Assembly: GCA_964533735.1 (NCBI GenBank)
Contig: CAZHMD010000010.1
Location: 1-64,000 of the forward strand
Direction of reading: 5' to 3'
Origin: UBA6107 sp964533735
GTDB lineage: Bacteria > Chloroflexota > Anaerolineae > Anaerolineales > Anaerolineaceae
Length of the DNA stretch: 64,000 bases
A model generated the notes under the pieces. The model did not search any database, was not told the origin of the DNA, and saw only the letters and a program-made list of their open reading frames with translations. Numbering within the stretch: the stretch's first letter is position 1; each line of letters starts with the position of its first letter. The position numbers were made by a program, and so were the translations under genes. This document shows, piece after piece, positions 43,728 to 51,877 of this stretch.

Positions 43728-45010
43728 CCGCCGCCATCCTCTCGGTTCTCGTTTTCCTTATCACATTAACATTGATCTTTGCCGAAAGGTTGAATCGTGT
43801 CATTGCCTCTATGGTTGGAGCTGTGGTCATGGTGGCGGTGGGATTGATCTTTGGCTTCTATAGCGATACGCAAGCGCTTGCCTCTGTCGATTTCAACACA
43901 ATTGGTCTGCTATTAGGGATGATGATCATTGTGGCCATTCTTGAACCGACCGGATTCTTCCAATACCTTGCGATCCTGGTGAGCAAACGTTCAAATGGCA
44001 AACCTCTCAAGTTGCTCATTCTGCTGGGGACGATTACAACTGTTGTGTCCATGTTTTTAGATAATGTAACCACCGTGGTGTTGATCGCCCCGGTAACGAT
44101 CCTGATCTGTGAAATATTGGGGTTAAGCCCATTACCCTATCTAATGGCGGAAGCCATCCTTTCTGATACCGGTGGTGTTGCAACCCTCATCGGAGATCCC
44201 CCGAATATTCTTATCGGTTCCGCGGCCGGTTTTTCATTTGTGGATTTCCTCACTCACAGCCTTCCGATTATTGTTGTGGTATGGTTTGTCGCATTGCTCA
44301 TTTTGCGTTACCTCTTCCGCAAAGACCTTGCGCTCATTCCTTCTAATTTAGACGCTTTACAGGACCTGAACCCCAAAAGCGCACTCAAAGATTCTAAAGC
44401 AGCCAAAAAAGTGATCATCGTGGTGGGAATCACAGTTGTGTTTTTTCTTATGGAAGAAATGCTGCATATCCGCCCCGCCCTGGTTGCCATCGGTGCTTCA
44501 GCGCTTGCCCTCGTCTGGGTTCGTCCGCACATCCAGGAAACCCTTAAACGCATTCAATGGGATGTTCTCCTATTCTTTGCCTCACTGTTTGTCATAATCG
44601 GTGGATTGGAAGCCTCCGGCGTTATGCAATCTGTGGCTGGTTTTGTTGCCCACGCAAAAAACCTGCCGCCTGTCGTTTTCGGCTTGATATTGCTCTGGTC
44701 CGTGGCAATCCTCTCTGCCCTGGTCGATAATGTACCCATTACCATCGCTTTGATTCCCGTCATCCAGGGGTTGGGTGCAGCCGGCATGGATATCAATCCC
44801 TTGTGGTGGGCGCTGGTGTTTGGCGCAGGCCTGGGTGGAAATGGGACGATCATTGGTTCGACCGCCAATATGGTGGTCGCCTCAATCTCAGAGAAAACTG
44901 AGAACCCCATCACCCCAAAGATCTGGAACAAACGCGGATTGCCCGTCATGCTGGGTACTTGCCTGGTGGCCAGCGTACTCTACATCGTCTTCTTCTATCT
45001 GGTGTACTAG
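43724..45010 (+). CDS. ArsB/NhaD-type ion transporter (SLC13-like)
   Basis: 428 residues, about eleven helices. The diagnostic block LDNVTTVVLIAPVTILICEILGLSPLPYLMAEAILSDTGGVATLIGDPPNILIGSAAG (D-N-V-T-T...GGxxTLIGDPPNI) matches ArsB/NhaD/P-protein carriers, and its second copy is LVDNVPITIALIPVI...GNGTIIGSTANMV. It may carry Na+/H+, arsenite or an organic anion. No arsenic genes are near, so arsenite is not favoured. Coupled to the CBS protein by a four-base overlap. Confidence 0.9.
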   Translation: MTAAILSVLVFLITLTLIFAERLNRVIASMVGAVVMVAVGLIFGFYSDTQALASVDFNTIGLLLGMMIIVAILEPTGFFQYLAILVSKRSNGKPLKLLILLGTITTVVSMFLDNVTTVVLIAPVTILICEILGLSPLPYLMAEAILSDTGGVATLIGDPPNILIGSAAGFSFVDFLTHSLPIIVVVWFVALLILRYLFRKDLALIPSNLDALQDLNPKSALKDSKAAKKVIIVVGITVVFFLMEEMLHIRPALVAIGASALALVWVRPHIQETLKRIQWDVLLFFASLFVIIGGLEASGVMQSVAGFVAHAKNLPPVVFGLILLWSVAILSALVDNVPITIALIPVIQGLGAAGMDINPLWWALVFGAGLGGNGTIIGSTANMVVASISEKTENPITPKIWNKRGLPVMLGTCLVASVLYIVFFYLVY

Positions 45011-45105
45011 TCAAGTTAAAAGACAGGGTTTACCACTTCAGGAAAGTAGGTGGTGCTTTGCTAGCTGGAATAATTACTCCAGGGTATTGTTGGTTTGTTA
45101 ACGCC

Positions 45106-46224
45106 TTAAACCTTTCCACTTTCCCGTATTCCCTCATTTACATAAGCGGTCAGTTCGCCAACACTCAAATTGTCAATGCCCAATTTATCGATGGTCCTGC
45201 CTTTACGCCAGTAATCGGTGCGGTGAATGAATGAGGCAATTCTGATCATCGAATCCATCCCCCGTACGGATACGCCGTACCGCTGACCCAGCGAAGCAAT
45301 CGGCACCAGGCTCATCGGCACATCTTCAAACAGGTAGCGGTGATTTAATGTCGGCGGGGCTTTAATACCATAATATCCCGGTTGATTGTGAATGGCTTCG
45401 TTCAAATCCTCCCCAGAAGCGTCATACGCCAGCTTTAACCATTCCAGCGCGGTGCGTGCTCGGATCCCCAGGCTTGAGGCAACCGTCACGCGCTCGCGAT
45501 CCAGCACCTCCAGCATGCGCGCCACTGAAGGGGTGACACCATCTATATAAAACTGGTAATCCCCATGCGTTGCCTCGATCCACCCTGTGTTTAAGATCGT
45601 CAACGCGGGATGGAAAATGGCTCCCATGTTGTTCAATCCGGTCTGCAGTACATTGCCGCCATCGATAAATTCCGGGTATGCCTCATGGATCATATCCAGT
45701 ACCAGTTCGGTGCGGGTGGCAGGCAGTGCCGCCAGAGGAACTGCATCCTTGATTCTAAAAATGCGTGCTTCTGCCGGCCCGTCAGATCGTGAAGCATAAA
45801 TAAATGTCTCAGCCTCTGCTATGGTCACATCCGCCTTACAGTTTTCGTCCCGCAATAATTTGGCAAATTCAATTGCACCGCAGGTTCTCCCGGGGTGGAG
45901 CACAACTACCTGTCCATTCTTCAGATAAGGTGCACAGGCTTTGGCAATATCACTGTGAGCTGAAGATGGTAGTACTACCATGATCATCTGGGCTTTATTG
46001 AGTGCTTCACTTATAGACGAGGTCACTTTTTCCAACTTGCCAAGTCCATGCGGACCGTCTTCGTTACTTTCCAGGTGAATTCCCTTCATTTGCTTGATGG
46101 CTTGCACGTGTTCAGGAGTCCGGTTGTAAAGTGTCGTCGGGAATCCCATCAATGCCAGGTGCGCAGCCATGGCTTTGCCCCCGTGTCCAGCCCCGATGAC
46201 GGTCATTTTCAATTTCTTAGCCAT
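45106..46224 (-). CDS. Opine (octopine/nopaline) dehydrogenase-family protein
   Basis: 372 residues. The N-terminal NAD(P) Rossmann domain starts MTVIGAGHGGKAMAAHLALMG (GxGxxG). The helical C-terminal octopine-dehydrogenase domain contains NNMGAIFHPALTILNTGWIE, with the catalytic His and the NxxxHP segment. Enzymes of this family join or release an amino acid and a 2-oxo acid by NAD(P)H-dependent reductive amination. It starts 10 bases after the stop of the B12-binding protein gene, so the two form an operon. AAAGGAGTATT precedes the ATG. Confidence 0.9.
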   Translation of the reverse strand: MAKKLKMTVIGAGHGGKAMAAHLALMGFPTTLYNRTPEHVQAIKQMKGIHLESNEDGPHGLGKLEKVTSSISEALNKAQMIMVVLPSSAHSDIAKACAPYLKNGQVVVLHPGRTCGAIEFAKLLRDENCKADVTIAEAETFIYASRSDGPAEARIFRIKDAVPLAALPATRTELVLDMIHEAYPEFIDGGNVLQTGLNNMGAIFHPALTILNTGWIEATHGDYQFYIDGVTPSVARMLEVLDRERVTVASSLGIRARTALEWLKLAYDASGEDLNEAIHNQPGYYGIKAPPTLNHRYLFEDVPMSLVPIASLGQRYGVSVRGMDSMIRIASFIHRTDYWRKGRTIDKLGIDNLSVGELTAYVNEGIRESGKV

Positions 46225-46234
46225 AATACTCCTT

Positions 46235-47869
46235 TCATTTCATCCCTAATTTCGCTATGCGCCTTGATTCCGTCAGCGTCTTGCCCTTTTCATCCACTGC
46301 AACAGATGCACCTTCTTTGATCATCGTCAATACAGTCCCGCGCGCAAATGGATTGTTGCGTAATTGCGGTGCATCCATGATTCCACTGGAGACTGCCTGC
46401 GCCAGAACCGCTGCGTTAGCCAAAGGATCCTTGGTTTTTCCCGCCCCCAATCCCCTCATGACGTCGAGCGTGTACATCGCTTCCTTTACCAATTCTTCTT
46501 TGCGCCCAACCACCTTCTCGTCCATGGTCATATCTGGTGCACCGCGGACGGCGTTCTCAATGGATCGATGCGCCATTTTACACGCTTCGATGACATCTGC
46601 TGCAGTGGCTGCGTGGTCAGCTTCGGTGTGCCCGACGATATGGATGATGTGTGGTTTGATCGCCATCTGCAGGTAGATGCTGGCGGAGAGGTGTGCCCTG
46701 GCTGCAGCCAGATCTAGTGGATAGCTCAACAACCCAGTACGTGTCTGCCGCCAAATGTGGAAGTCCGGGCTTTCCAGGGGTTGAATCACCTCGAGAACTG
46801 CCATCATTTTTGCCAGGTCCATCGCATCAGTTAATCCCGGGGGGCTGTTGAACATTAACTGGGCAATGTAATCCTTAACCCCGTAGGCTTTGGCGTTATA
46901 GGCTGACAGGTACGCTGAAACCACAAAAACCACGTCCGAGGAGTCCCGCATTCCCCAATGGTGGGGTTCATTTAGCTCAACCGGGATACCCGCTGAACCA
47001 TACCATTGCATTACGCTTTGGTGTTCCCTGATGGATCCCTCAAGATCCCATGGACCGCGCCCATCCATCAGGTTAAACCAGAACAACGGAATGGCGCACC
47101 AGGCGATATTGATCATCTCCCTATACATCTCCGCCAGGCGGATAAAGTCATCCGTGCCTGAGTACGTGCGTAATAACGGGTAATTTCCTCGCCGGCTGGC
47201 ATAATATAACGTCCGGTAATCCTCTGCTGTTCGCACCGGTACACCGCCAGCCCCGCGCCGCCTGGCATCCTGCCGTTCGGGGTGGAAGAAGTTTTCCTGC
47301 GCGTCCTGGTCGATCCCCAGTGAAACCACATCCAACAACCCCGAAACGGCGATCGTCTCGATCCCTCTCCTGGTTTCCTCCAAGTCAGGCAATCCAAAAT
47401 GATGCCGCAGGAGCGGATAAGGTGCTTTCCAGTTAATTCTTGCAACAGTGCTTTGCGGAAAATCTTGTTCTCCAGGTTGCCCTGCGGATTCACCCTTGAG
47501 ATAAGCCATTACCTGGTAAGCCGGTTCGCCGCCTTCAAACGTTTGTTCAAAGAATCCCATCGCTTTGGCTTTCACAACCAATGGCGGCGTACCAGCAAAA
47601 GCAAATCGCACACCTTTATTACGCAGTTCATCCGCAGCTTCAGCAAATTCTCCTAAAAGGCGCTCGCCTGTTTCAGGGGTTAACCTGTAGGAGACGCCCA
47701 CAAGCGTAGCGTCCTCGCGTTTTACGGCGGCAATTACTGTCTCAATTGGAACTGCCGGACCAAGGAAGATCGTTTTCCATCCCGCCAGCTCTGCCAGGCG
47801 CAGAAAGTTCATCACCCCGGCCACGTGAACGCATTCCCCCAACGCAGCTGCCACGATCGTTTTTTTCAT
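46235..47869 (-). CDS. Cobalamin-binding-domain protein with mutase-like C-terminal region
   Basis: 544 residues. The N-terminal part (about 1-125) has the B12-binding Rossmann pattern: GECVHVAGVMNFLRLAELAGWKTIFLGPAVPIE, then LVGVSYRLTP and FAFAGTPP. The usual DxHxxG is CVHVAG here: the His ligand remains but the Asp is Cys. The rest (about 170-480) resembles a TIM-barrel catalytic part (LLRTYSGTDDFIRLAEMY, WCAIPLFWFNLMDGRGPW, VELNEPHHWGMRDSSD), perhaps related to methylaspartate/lysine mutase large subunits, but I cannot confirm this. The preferred start is the second of two ATGs after GGAGG. A terminator-like hairpin sits just upstream of that ribosome-binding site. Confidence 0.75.
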   Translation of the reverse strand: MKKTIVAAALGECVHVAGVMNFLRLAELAGWKTIFLGPAVPIETVIAAVKREDATLVGVSYRLTPETGERLLGEFAEAADELRNKGVRFAFAGTPPLVVKAKAMGFFEQTFEGGEPAYQVMAYLKGESAGQPGEQDFPQSTVARINWKAPYPLLRHHFGLPDLEETRRGIETIAVSGLLDVVSLGIDQDAQENFFHPERQDARRRGAGGVPVRTAEDYRTLYYASRRGNYPLLRTYSGTDDFIRLAEMYREMINIAWCAIPLFWFNLMDGRGPWDLEGSIREHQSVMQWYGSAGIPVELNEPHHWGMRDSSDVVFVVSAYLSAYNAKAYGVKDYIAQLMFNSPPGLTDAMDLAKMMAVLEVIQPLESPDFHIWRQTRTGLLSYPLDLAAARAHLSASIYLQMAIKPHIIHIVGHTEADHAATAADVIEACKMAHRSIENAVRGAPDMTMDEKVVGRKEELVKEAMYTLDVMRGLGAGKTKDPLANAAVLAQAVSSGIMDAPQLRNNPFARGTVLTMIKEGASVAVDEKGKTLTESRRIAKLGMK

Positions 47870-47884
47870 CATTACCTCCAATAA

Positions 47885-47910
47885 AAAGAGCGGTCTTGCT
47901 GCCGCTCTTT
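47885..47910 (-). promoter_or_regulatory. Terminator-like hairpin in the leader of the B12-domain gene
   Basis: On the minus strand AAAGAGCGG pairs with CCGCTCTTT across an eight-base loop, followed by TTATTGGAGG, so the T-run leads straight into the ribosome-binding site. This could be an attenuator or expression platform. No recognisable cobalamin-riboswitch core lies upstream; the interval 47.91-48.26 kb also holds CACAAAAC/GTTTTGTG (47991-48022) and GGATCCGGGATCC, but no gene I can support. Confidence 0.5.
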
Positions 47911-48258
47911 CTCATTTATTGAATGATGACAATGATTGGATTGTCTGGATCAATGTGTGTGACAGGCGATGAGAGTTTGAGCGGTGTGAGCACAAAACAA
48001 GAAGCCGAAAGATAGTTTTGTGTTAATGTTTGGTCGGATGACCCTATGCCCAAATGGAGGATCCGGGATCCAGGTCATACGTCTTTTGGTAATTACTAGC
48101 TTTTTCGATGAGCAAATGCCTTTCATTAAAAATTATTGTAAACCATTTTTTATTGGATTTTGGTAAAAAAGTGTCGTCCTTGATTTTTTTTACTGGAAAA
48201 AACTTCTTTCTCGTTGTATACTCATTAATACTAAATAATTATCTGAAAGAGGGCGCCC

Positions 48259-49386
48259 ATGAAAGCCATTGTCACCCAACAACACCTGGCTCACGGTCTC
48301 AACATCGTCAGCCGTGCCGTTTCTCCCCGCAGCACCTTGCCGGTACTTGCCAATGTGCTCGTCGCCACTGACGAAGGGCGGTTGCGCCTTTCCGCCACAA
48401 ACCTGGAATTAGGCATCACGTGTTGGATCCCGGCACAAATCCAGGAAGAGGGTTCAGTCACTGTCCCTGCCCGCACCCTGGTGGATCTGGTGAGCACCTT
48501 CCCGCCAGATAATGTGAATCTCTCCCTCGATATTCGCACGCAGACCATCAACCTCGTATGCAATAGCTCGGTTCATGATATCAAAGGCATCGACGCCCAG
48601 GATTTCCCCCCCATGCCGGTGCCTGACCTTTCCGACGGTGTAGAACTGAACCTGGCAGATTTCAAGGAAATGATCCAGCAGGTGGCATTTGCCGCCTCTG
48701 TAGATGAAGCCCGTCCAGTGCTGCAGGGCGTGAAGATGGAAGTCACTGAAGACCTGATCACATTAGCCGCCACTGATGGTTTCCGCATTTCTGTTCGCAA
48801 GCAGCCGCTCGCCAACCCCATCAAGCAGAATTTCTCCATCATCATCCCCGCTCGCGCCATGAGCGAACTTGCCCGTATATCCGGCGACTCTGACAAGAGC
48901 GTTACCATGGTCGTTCCGCAAGGACGCGGTCAGGTAATTTTCCATCTCAAGGACACCGAGCTGGTTTCGCAGCTTATCGATGGCAATTTCCCTGATTTCC
49001 GCGCCATTGTGCCAAAAAACTTCAAAACAAGCACTGTTCTTTCCACTCCGGCATTCCTCAAAGCTTGCAAACAGGCTGAGATCATCGCCCGCGAAGGCAA
49101 CAACGTCATACGCATCGATATCATCCCCGAGGAGTCCGGTCCCGGACGGGTGGAGATCAGCGCTCAAACCGAGGAAACCGGCAAAAGTGATATCAAGGTC
49201 GAGGCAACCATCGAAGGTAGTGGCTTATTGATCGCCTTTAACGTTAAGTTTCTGCGTGAAATTCTGGATGTGGTGCGCACACCTAATGTAGCCGTCGAAA
49301 CCAACGCCAATAACACCCCGGTAATCCTCCATCCGGTGGGAGATGAGAACTTCCTTCACGTCATTATGCCCATGCATCTCGGTTAA
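48259..49386 (+). CDS. dnaN: DNA polymerase III beta sliding clamp
   Basis: 375 residues in three clamp domains. The opening HLAHGLNIVSRAVSPRSTLPVLANVLVATDEGRLRLSATNLELGI and the C-terminal NVKFLREILDVV...NNTPVILHPVGDENFLHVIMPMHL are family hallmarks. The dimeric ring holds the replicative polymerase on DNA. dnaN is normally next to dnaA and oriC; dnaA is not in this window, but two parS sites lie 4 kb away. A possible -10 box TATACT is about 37 bases before the ATG in an AT-rich region; GAGGGCGCCC precedes the start. Confidence 0.98.
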   Translation: MKAIVTQQHLAHGLNIVSRAVSPRSTLPVLANVLVATDEGRLRLSATNLELGITCWIPAQIQEEGSVTVPARTLVDLVSTFPPDNVNLSLDIRTQTINLVCNSSVHDIKGIDAQDFPPMPVPDLSDGVELNLADFKEMIQQVAFAASVDEARPVLQGVKMEVTEDLITLAATDGFRISVRKQPLANPIKQNFSIIIPARAMSELARISGDSDKSVTMVVPQGRGQVIFHLKDTELVSQLIDGNFPDFRAIVPKNFKTSTVLSTPAFLKACKQAEIIAREGNNVIRIDIIPEESGPGRVEISAQTEETGKSDIKVEATIEGSGLLIAFNVKFLREILDVVRTPNVAVETNANNTPVILHPVGDENFLHVIMPMHLG

Positions 49387-49407
49387 ACCTGTCGCCAATC
49401 AACTTCC

Positions 49408-49436
49408 TCCCCTCTCAATTAGAGAGGGGATTTTTT
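49408..49436 (+). terminator. Terminator of dnaN
   Basis: TCCCCTCT pairs with AGAGGGGA around CAATTAG, followed by TTTTTT. Confidence 0.9.
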
Positions 49437-49471
49437 ATCCGCGGGATGTTATCATTGGGATACTACATATG

Positions 49472-49499
49472 GGTTAATTATTTCTAGAAATAATTAACC
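49472..49499. repeat. Perfect 28-bp palindrome (half-site GGTTAATTATTTCT)
   Basis: All 14 base pairs of the two arms match, with the centre CTAG. Its end touches the GGAG ribosome-binding site of the PEP-synthase-like gene. It could be a regulator site in DNA or a 5' hairpin in mRNA. It is the best copy of the TTTCTAGAAA family in this window. Confidence 0.85.
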
Positions 49500-49510
49500 G
49501 GAGCTTAAAA

Positions 49511-51835
49511 ATGGATTTCTTACCAAATTCTTCCGAACGCTTATTAAGCCTCACTCTGGCTCTGGGGCAATACCCGATCTTGGCACCGCGTATCCGTGCG
49601 CGCATGCGCCTTGAACTCTTTACCCGCGGTATCATCGATCAGAAGGATTTTGAAGCACAGGTACGCCAGGAGGCGGTTCAAACTCAAAAACTGGAAGGCA
49701 TCCATGATCCATTCAATGAGGAGCCATCCGAGTTGTGGGAAAAACGCAAGTCGATCCTGCGTGAGCAGATGACCGACCTGGTTTTCAATCGCCACCTCCC
49801 TTTTGAATTACTCGAAACCATCATCAGCGAAGTACTTAAAGAACGCGGTGTTGTGTCAGAGGAAATGCGCCTTTCAATCAACCCTGAGATTGCCCCGCTT
49901 GATTTAGTCTTTGAACAAGCCCTCACGATAGAGAAAATGCCCGAAGAAGCTCGCGCTGCTCAAATTGCCCGTCTTGAAGAAAGCAAGGTGGTCCTCATCC
50001 GCAGCCTGATCAGTGATCACCTGCGTTATGTGAATATTGCCAAGGAGTGGTTGTCCATCAGTGATTTGGCTGACATTCGCCGCCGTAAAATTGGAGCCGG
50101 TCGCATCGGCGGTAAGGCTGCCGGTATCATCCTCGCACAGCACGTCCTTAAAAACAACCCCGAACTGAGCGAGTCCTCCAGCATCACCATGCCTGAATCT
50201 TTCTATATCGGCTCAGACGAAATGTACACTTTCCTTGCGATCAACAATCTCATCGGTTGGAATGACCAGAAATATAAAACCGAAGAGGAAATGCGGGCAG
50301 AGTACCCGCTTATCGAAAATGATTTTTGCAAGGGTAGTTTCCCGCCAGACATCCTCGATCGCCTCCAGACAATGTTGATCAAAGTCGGCAAACAACCTCT
50401 CATCGTACGCTCGTCCAGCCTGCTCGAGGACAATTTTGGCACCGCGTTTGCCGGTAAATACGAAAGTATCTTCTGCCCCAACCAGGGTTCCCTGGACGAG
50501 AATCTTGCCACGTTATCCCACGCCATTGCGCAAATTTACGCTTCCACCCTCAACCCCAACGCGCTGCTTTACCGCCGCAGCAAGGGTTTACTGGATTATG
50601 ACGAGCGCATGGCCATACTGATCCAGTTTGTTGAAGGTGAGCAATTCGGAGATTATCTCATGCCCCATGCCGCCGGCGTGGCATTCAGCCGCAACCTCTA
50701 CCGCTGGGCACCCCAGATTCGCGCTGAGGATGGCTTCGTTCGCATGGTTTGGGGGTTGGGCACCCGCGCGGTTGACCGCGTTGGTAATGATTATCCGCGT
50801 CTGGTGGCATTAAGTCACCCTCTTCTCCGCCCCAGCAATGATGCTTTCGCTGTCAGGCGGTATTCACAACAATTTGTGGATTTACTTGACTTGCGGCTTA
50901 ACACCTTCACCACTTTACCTGTTCACGATGTCCTCGATGCCGATTATCCCCCTTTGCGCTTTATCGCCCAGATGGATGAGGATGGTTACTTTGAGACCAT
51001 CCGGAGTGCAATCGTTCTGGAACCAAACAAATTAGTGCTGACCTTTGATGAACTCCTGCGCCGTACTCCCTTTGCCGAGCGTATGAAAACAATTTTACGT
51101 TCGCTGGAAACCGCCTACCATTCTCCTGTGGATGTTGAGTTCGCGCTCAAGGTGAACGAGCGTTCATCTGCTCAGCCTGCACTTGAAATCGCGGTTTTAC
51201 AGTGCCGGCCTCAAAGTCGGCTGGCAGAAACAGATGTCGATCAACTGCCGGGGGGGTTAAGCGCGAACGAGATCCTGTTTTCGTCTGACTATATGGTGCC
51301 GCAGGGCATGATCTCCAGGGTTGACTACGTGGTTTTTGTCAAACCGGACGAATATTTCTCATTTTCGTCAACAGCTGAACGGAACCATCTTGCGCGCACG
51401 GTGGGAAAACTGAATAACGCCATGGAAAAACTCAACTATATTGCCATCGGACCGGGTCGCTGGGGTTCCTCCAACCCGGATCTGGGCGTACCCATCGCTT
51501 ACGGCGATATCTATCATGCCAAAGCCCTGGTTGAATTGACAGGTGAGAATTGCGGTCTCCCGCCGGAACCCTCGCTTGGAACCCATTTCTTCCAGGACTT
51601 GTTGGAATCTCAGATTTACCCGCTGGCACTTCAATTGGATGATCCAAAAACAAACTTTAACCGCGGGCTGCTCGAAAAAGCCCCCAATCACCTGCTCGAG
51701 TTCTGCCCGGATTCCAGCCAGTTTGAAAATTGCCTCCACGTGGTGAAGATCACGGATATTCTCTCAGGTGGATTCTTGAGGGTATTGATGCACGACGAAA
51801 TTGGTCGAGCGCTGGCATTTTTAGTACGTGGATAA
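49511..51835 (+). CDS. PEP/pyruvate-binding-domain protein (PPDK_N-like), no phosphohistidine domain
   Basis: 774 residues. The central region IGGKAAGIILAQHVL, ...PLIVRSSSLLEDNFGTAFAGKYESIFCPNQ and ILIQFVEGEQFGDYLMPHAAGVAFSRN matches the ATP-grasp PPDK N-terminal domain of PEP synthase and pyruvate phosphate dikinase. An N-terminal helical part of about 190 residues and a C-terminal part (about 590-774, with IGPGRWGSSNPDLGVPI) belong to a subfamily of PEP-synthase-like proteins. The central phosphohistidine and C-terminal PEP domains of true dikinases are missing, so it may phosphorylate another acceptor. GGAGCTTAAAA precedes the ATG. Confidence 0.85.
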   Translation: MDFLPNSSERLLSLTLALGQYPILAPRIRARMRLELFTRGIIDQKDFEAQVRQEAVQTQKLEGIHDPFNEEPSELWEKRKSILREQMTDLVFNRHLPFELLETIISEVLKERGVVSEEMRLSINPEIAPLDLVFEQALTIEKMPEEARAAQIARLEESKVVLIRSLISDHLRYVNIAKEWLSISDLADIRRRKIGAGRIGGKAAGIILAQHVLKNNPELSESSSITMPESFYIGSDEMYTFLAINNLIGWNDQKYKTEEEMRAEYPLIENDFCKGSFPPDILDRLQTMLIKVGKQPLIVRSSSLLEDNFGTAFAGKYESIFCPNQGSLDENLATLSHAIAQIYASTLNPNALLYRRSKGLLDYDERMAILIQFVEGEQFGDYLMPHAAGVAFSRNLYRWAPQIRAEDGFVRMVWGLGTRAVDRVGNDYPRLVALSHPLLRPSNDAFAVRRYSQQFVDLLDLRLNTFTTLPVHDVLDADYPPLRFIAQMDEDGYFETIRSAIVLEPNKLVLTFDELLRRTPFAERMKTILRSLETAYHSPVDVEFALKVNERSSAQPALEIAVLQCRPQSRLAETDVDQLPGGLSANEILFSSDYMVPQGMISRVDYVVFVKPDEYFSFSSTAERNHLARTVGKLNNAMEKLNYIAIGPGRWGSSNPDLGVPIAYGDIYHAKALVELTGENCGLPPEPSLGTHFFQDLLESQIYPLALQLDDPKTNFNRGLLEKAPNHLLEFCPDSSQFENCLHVVKITDILSGGFLRVLMHDEIGRALAFLVRG

Positions 51836-51877
51836 GATCAGGGCTTTCCTTGTTGGAAAGCCCCGTGGCGCTTCAAT

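Noticed and set aside
43724..45010. Arsenite efflux pump ArsB
   Set aside because: The motif also fits NhaD and other SLC13-like carriers, and there is no arsR, arsC or arsA nearby. The CBS partner fits a regulated ion carrier better.
47911..48258. Cobalamin riboswitch or oriC in the interval before dnaN
   Set aside because: No B12-box-like core and no TTATCCACA-type DnaA-box cluster could be found by eye on either strand, although the region is AT-rich near dnaN.
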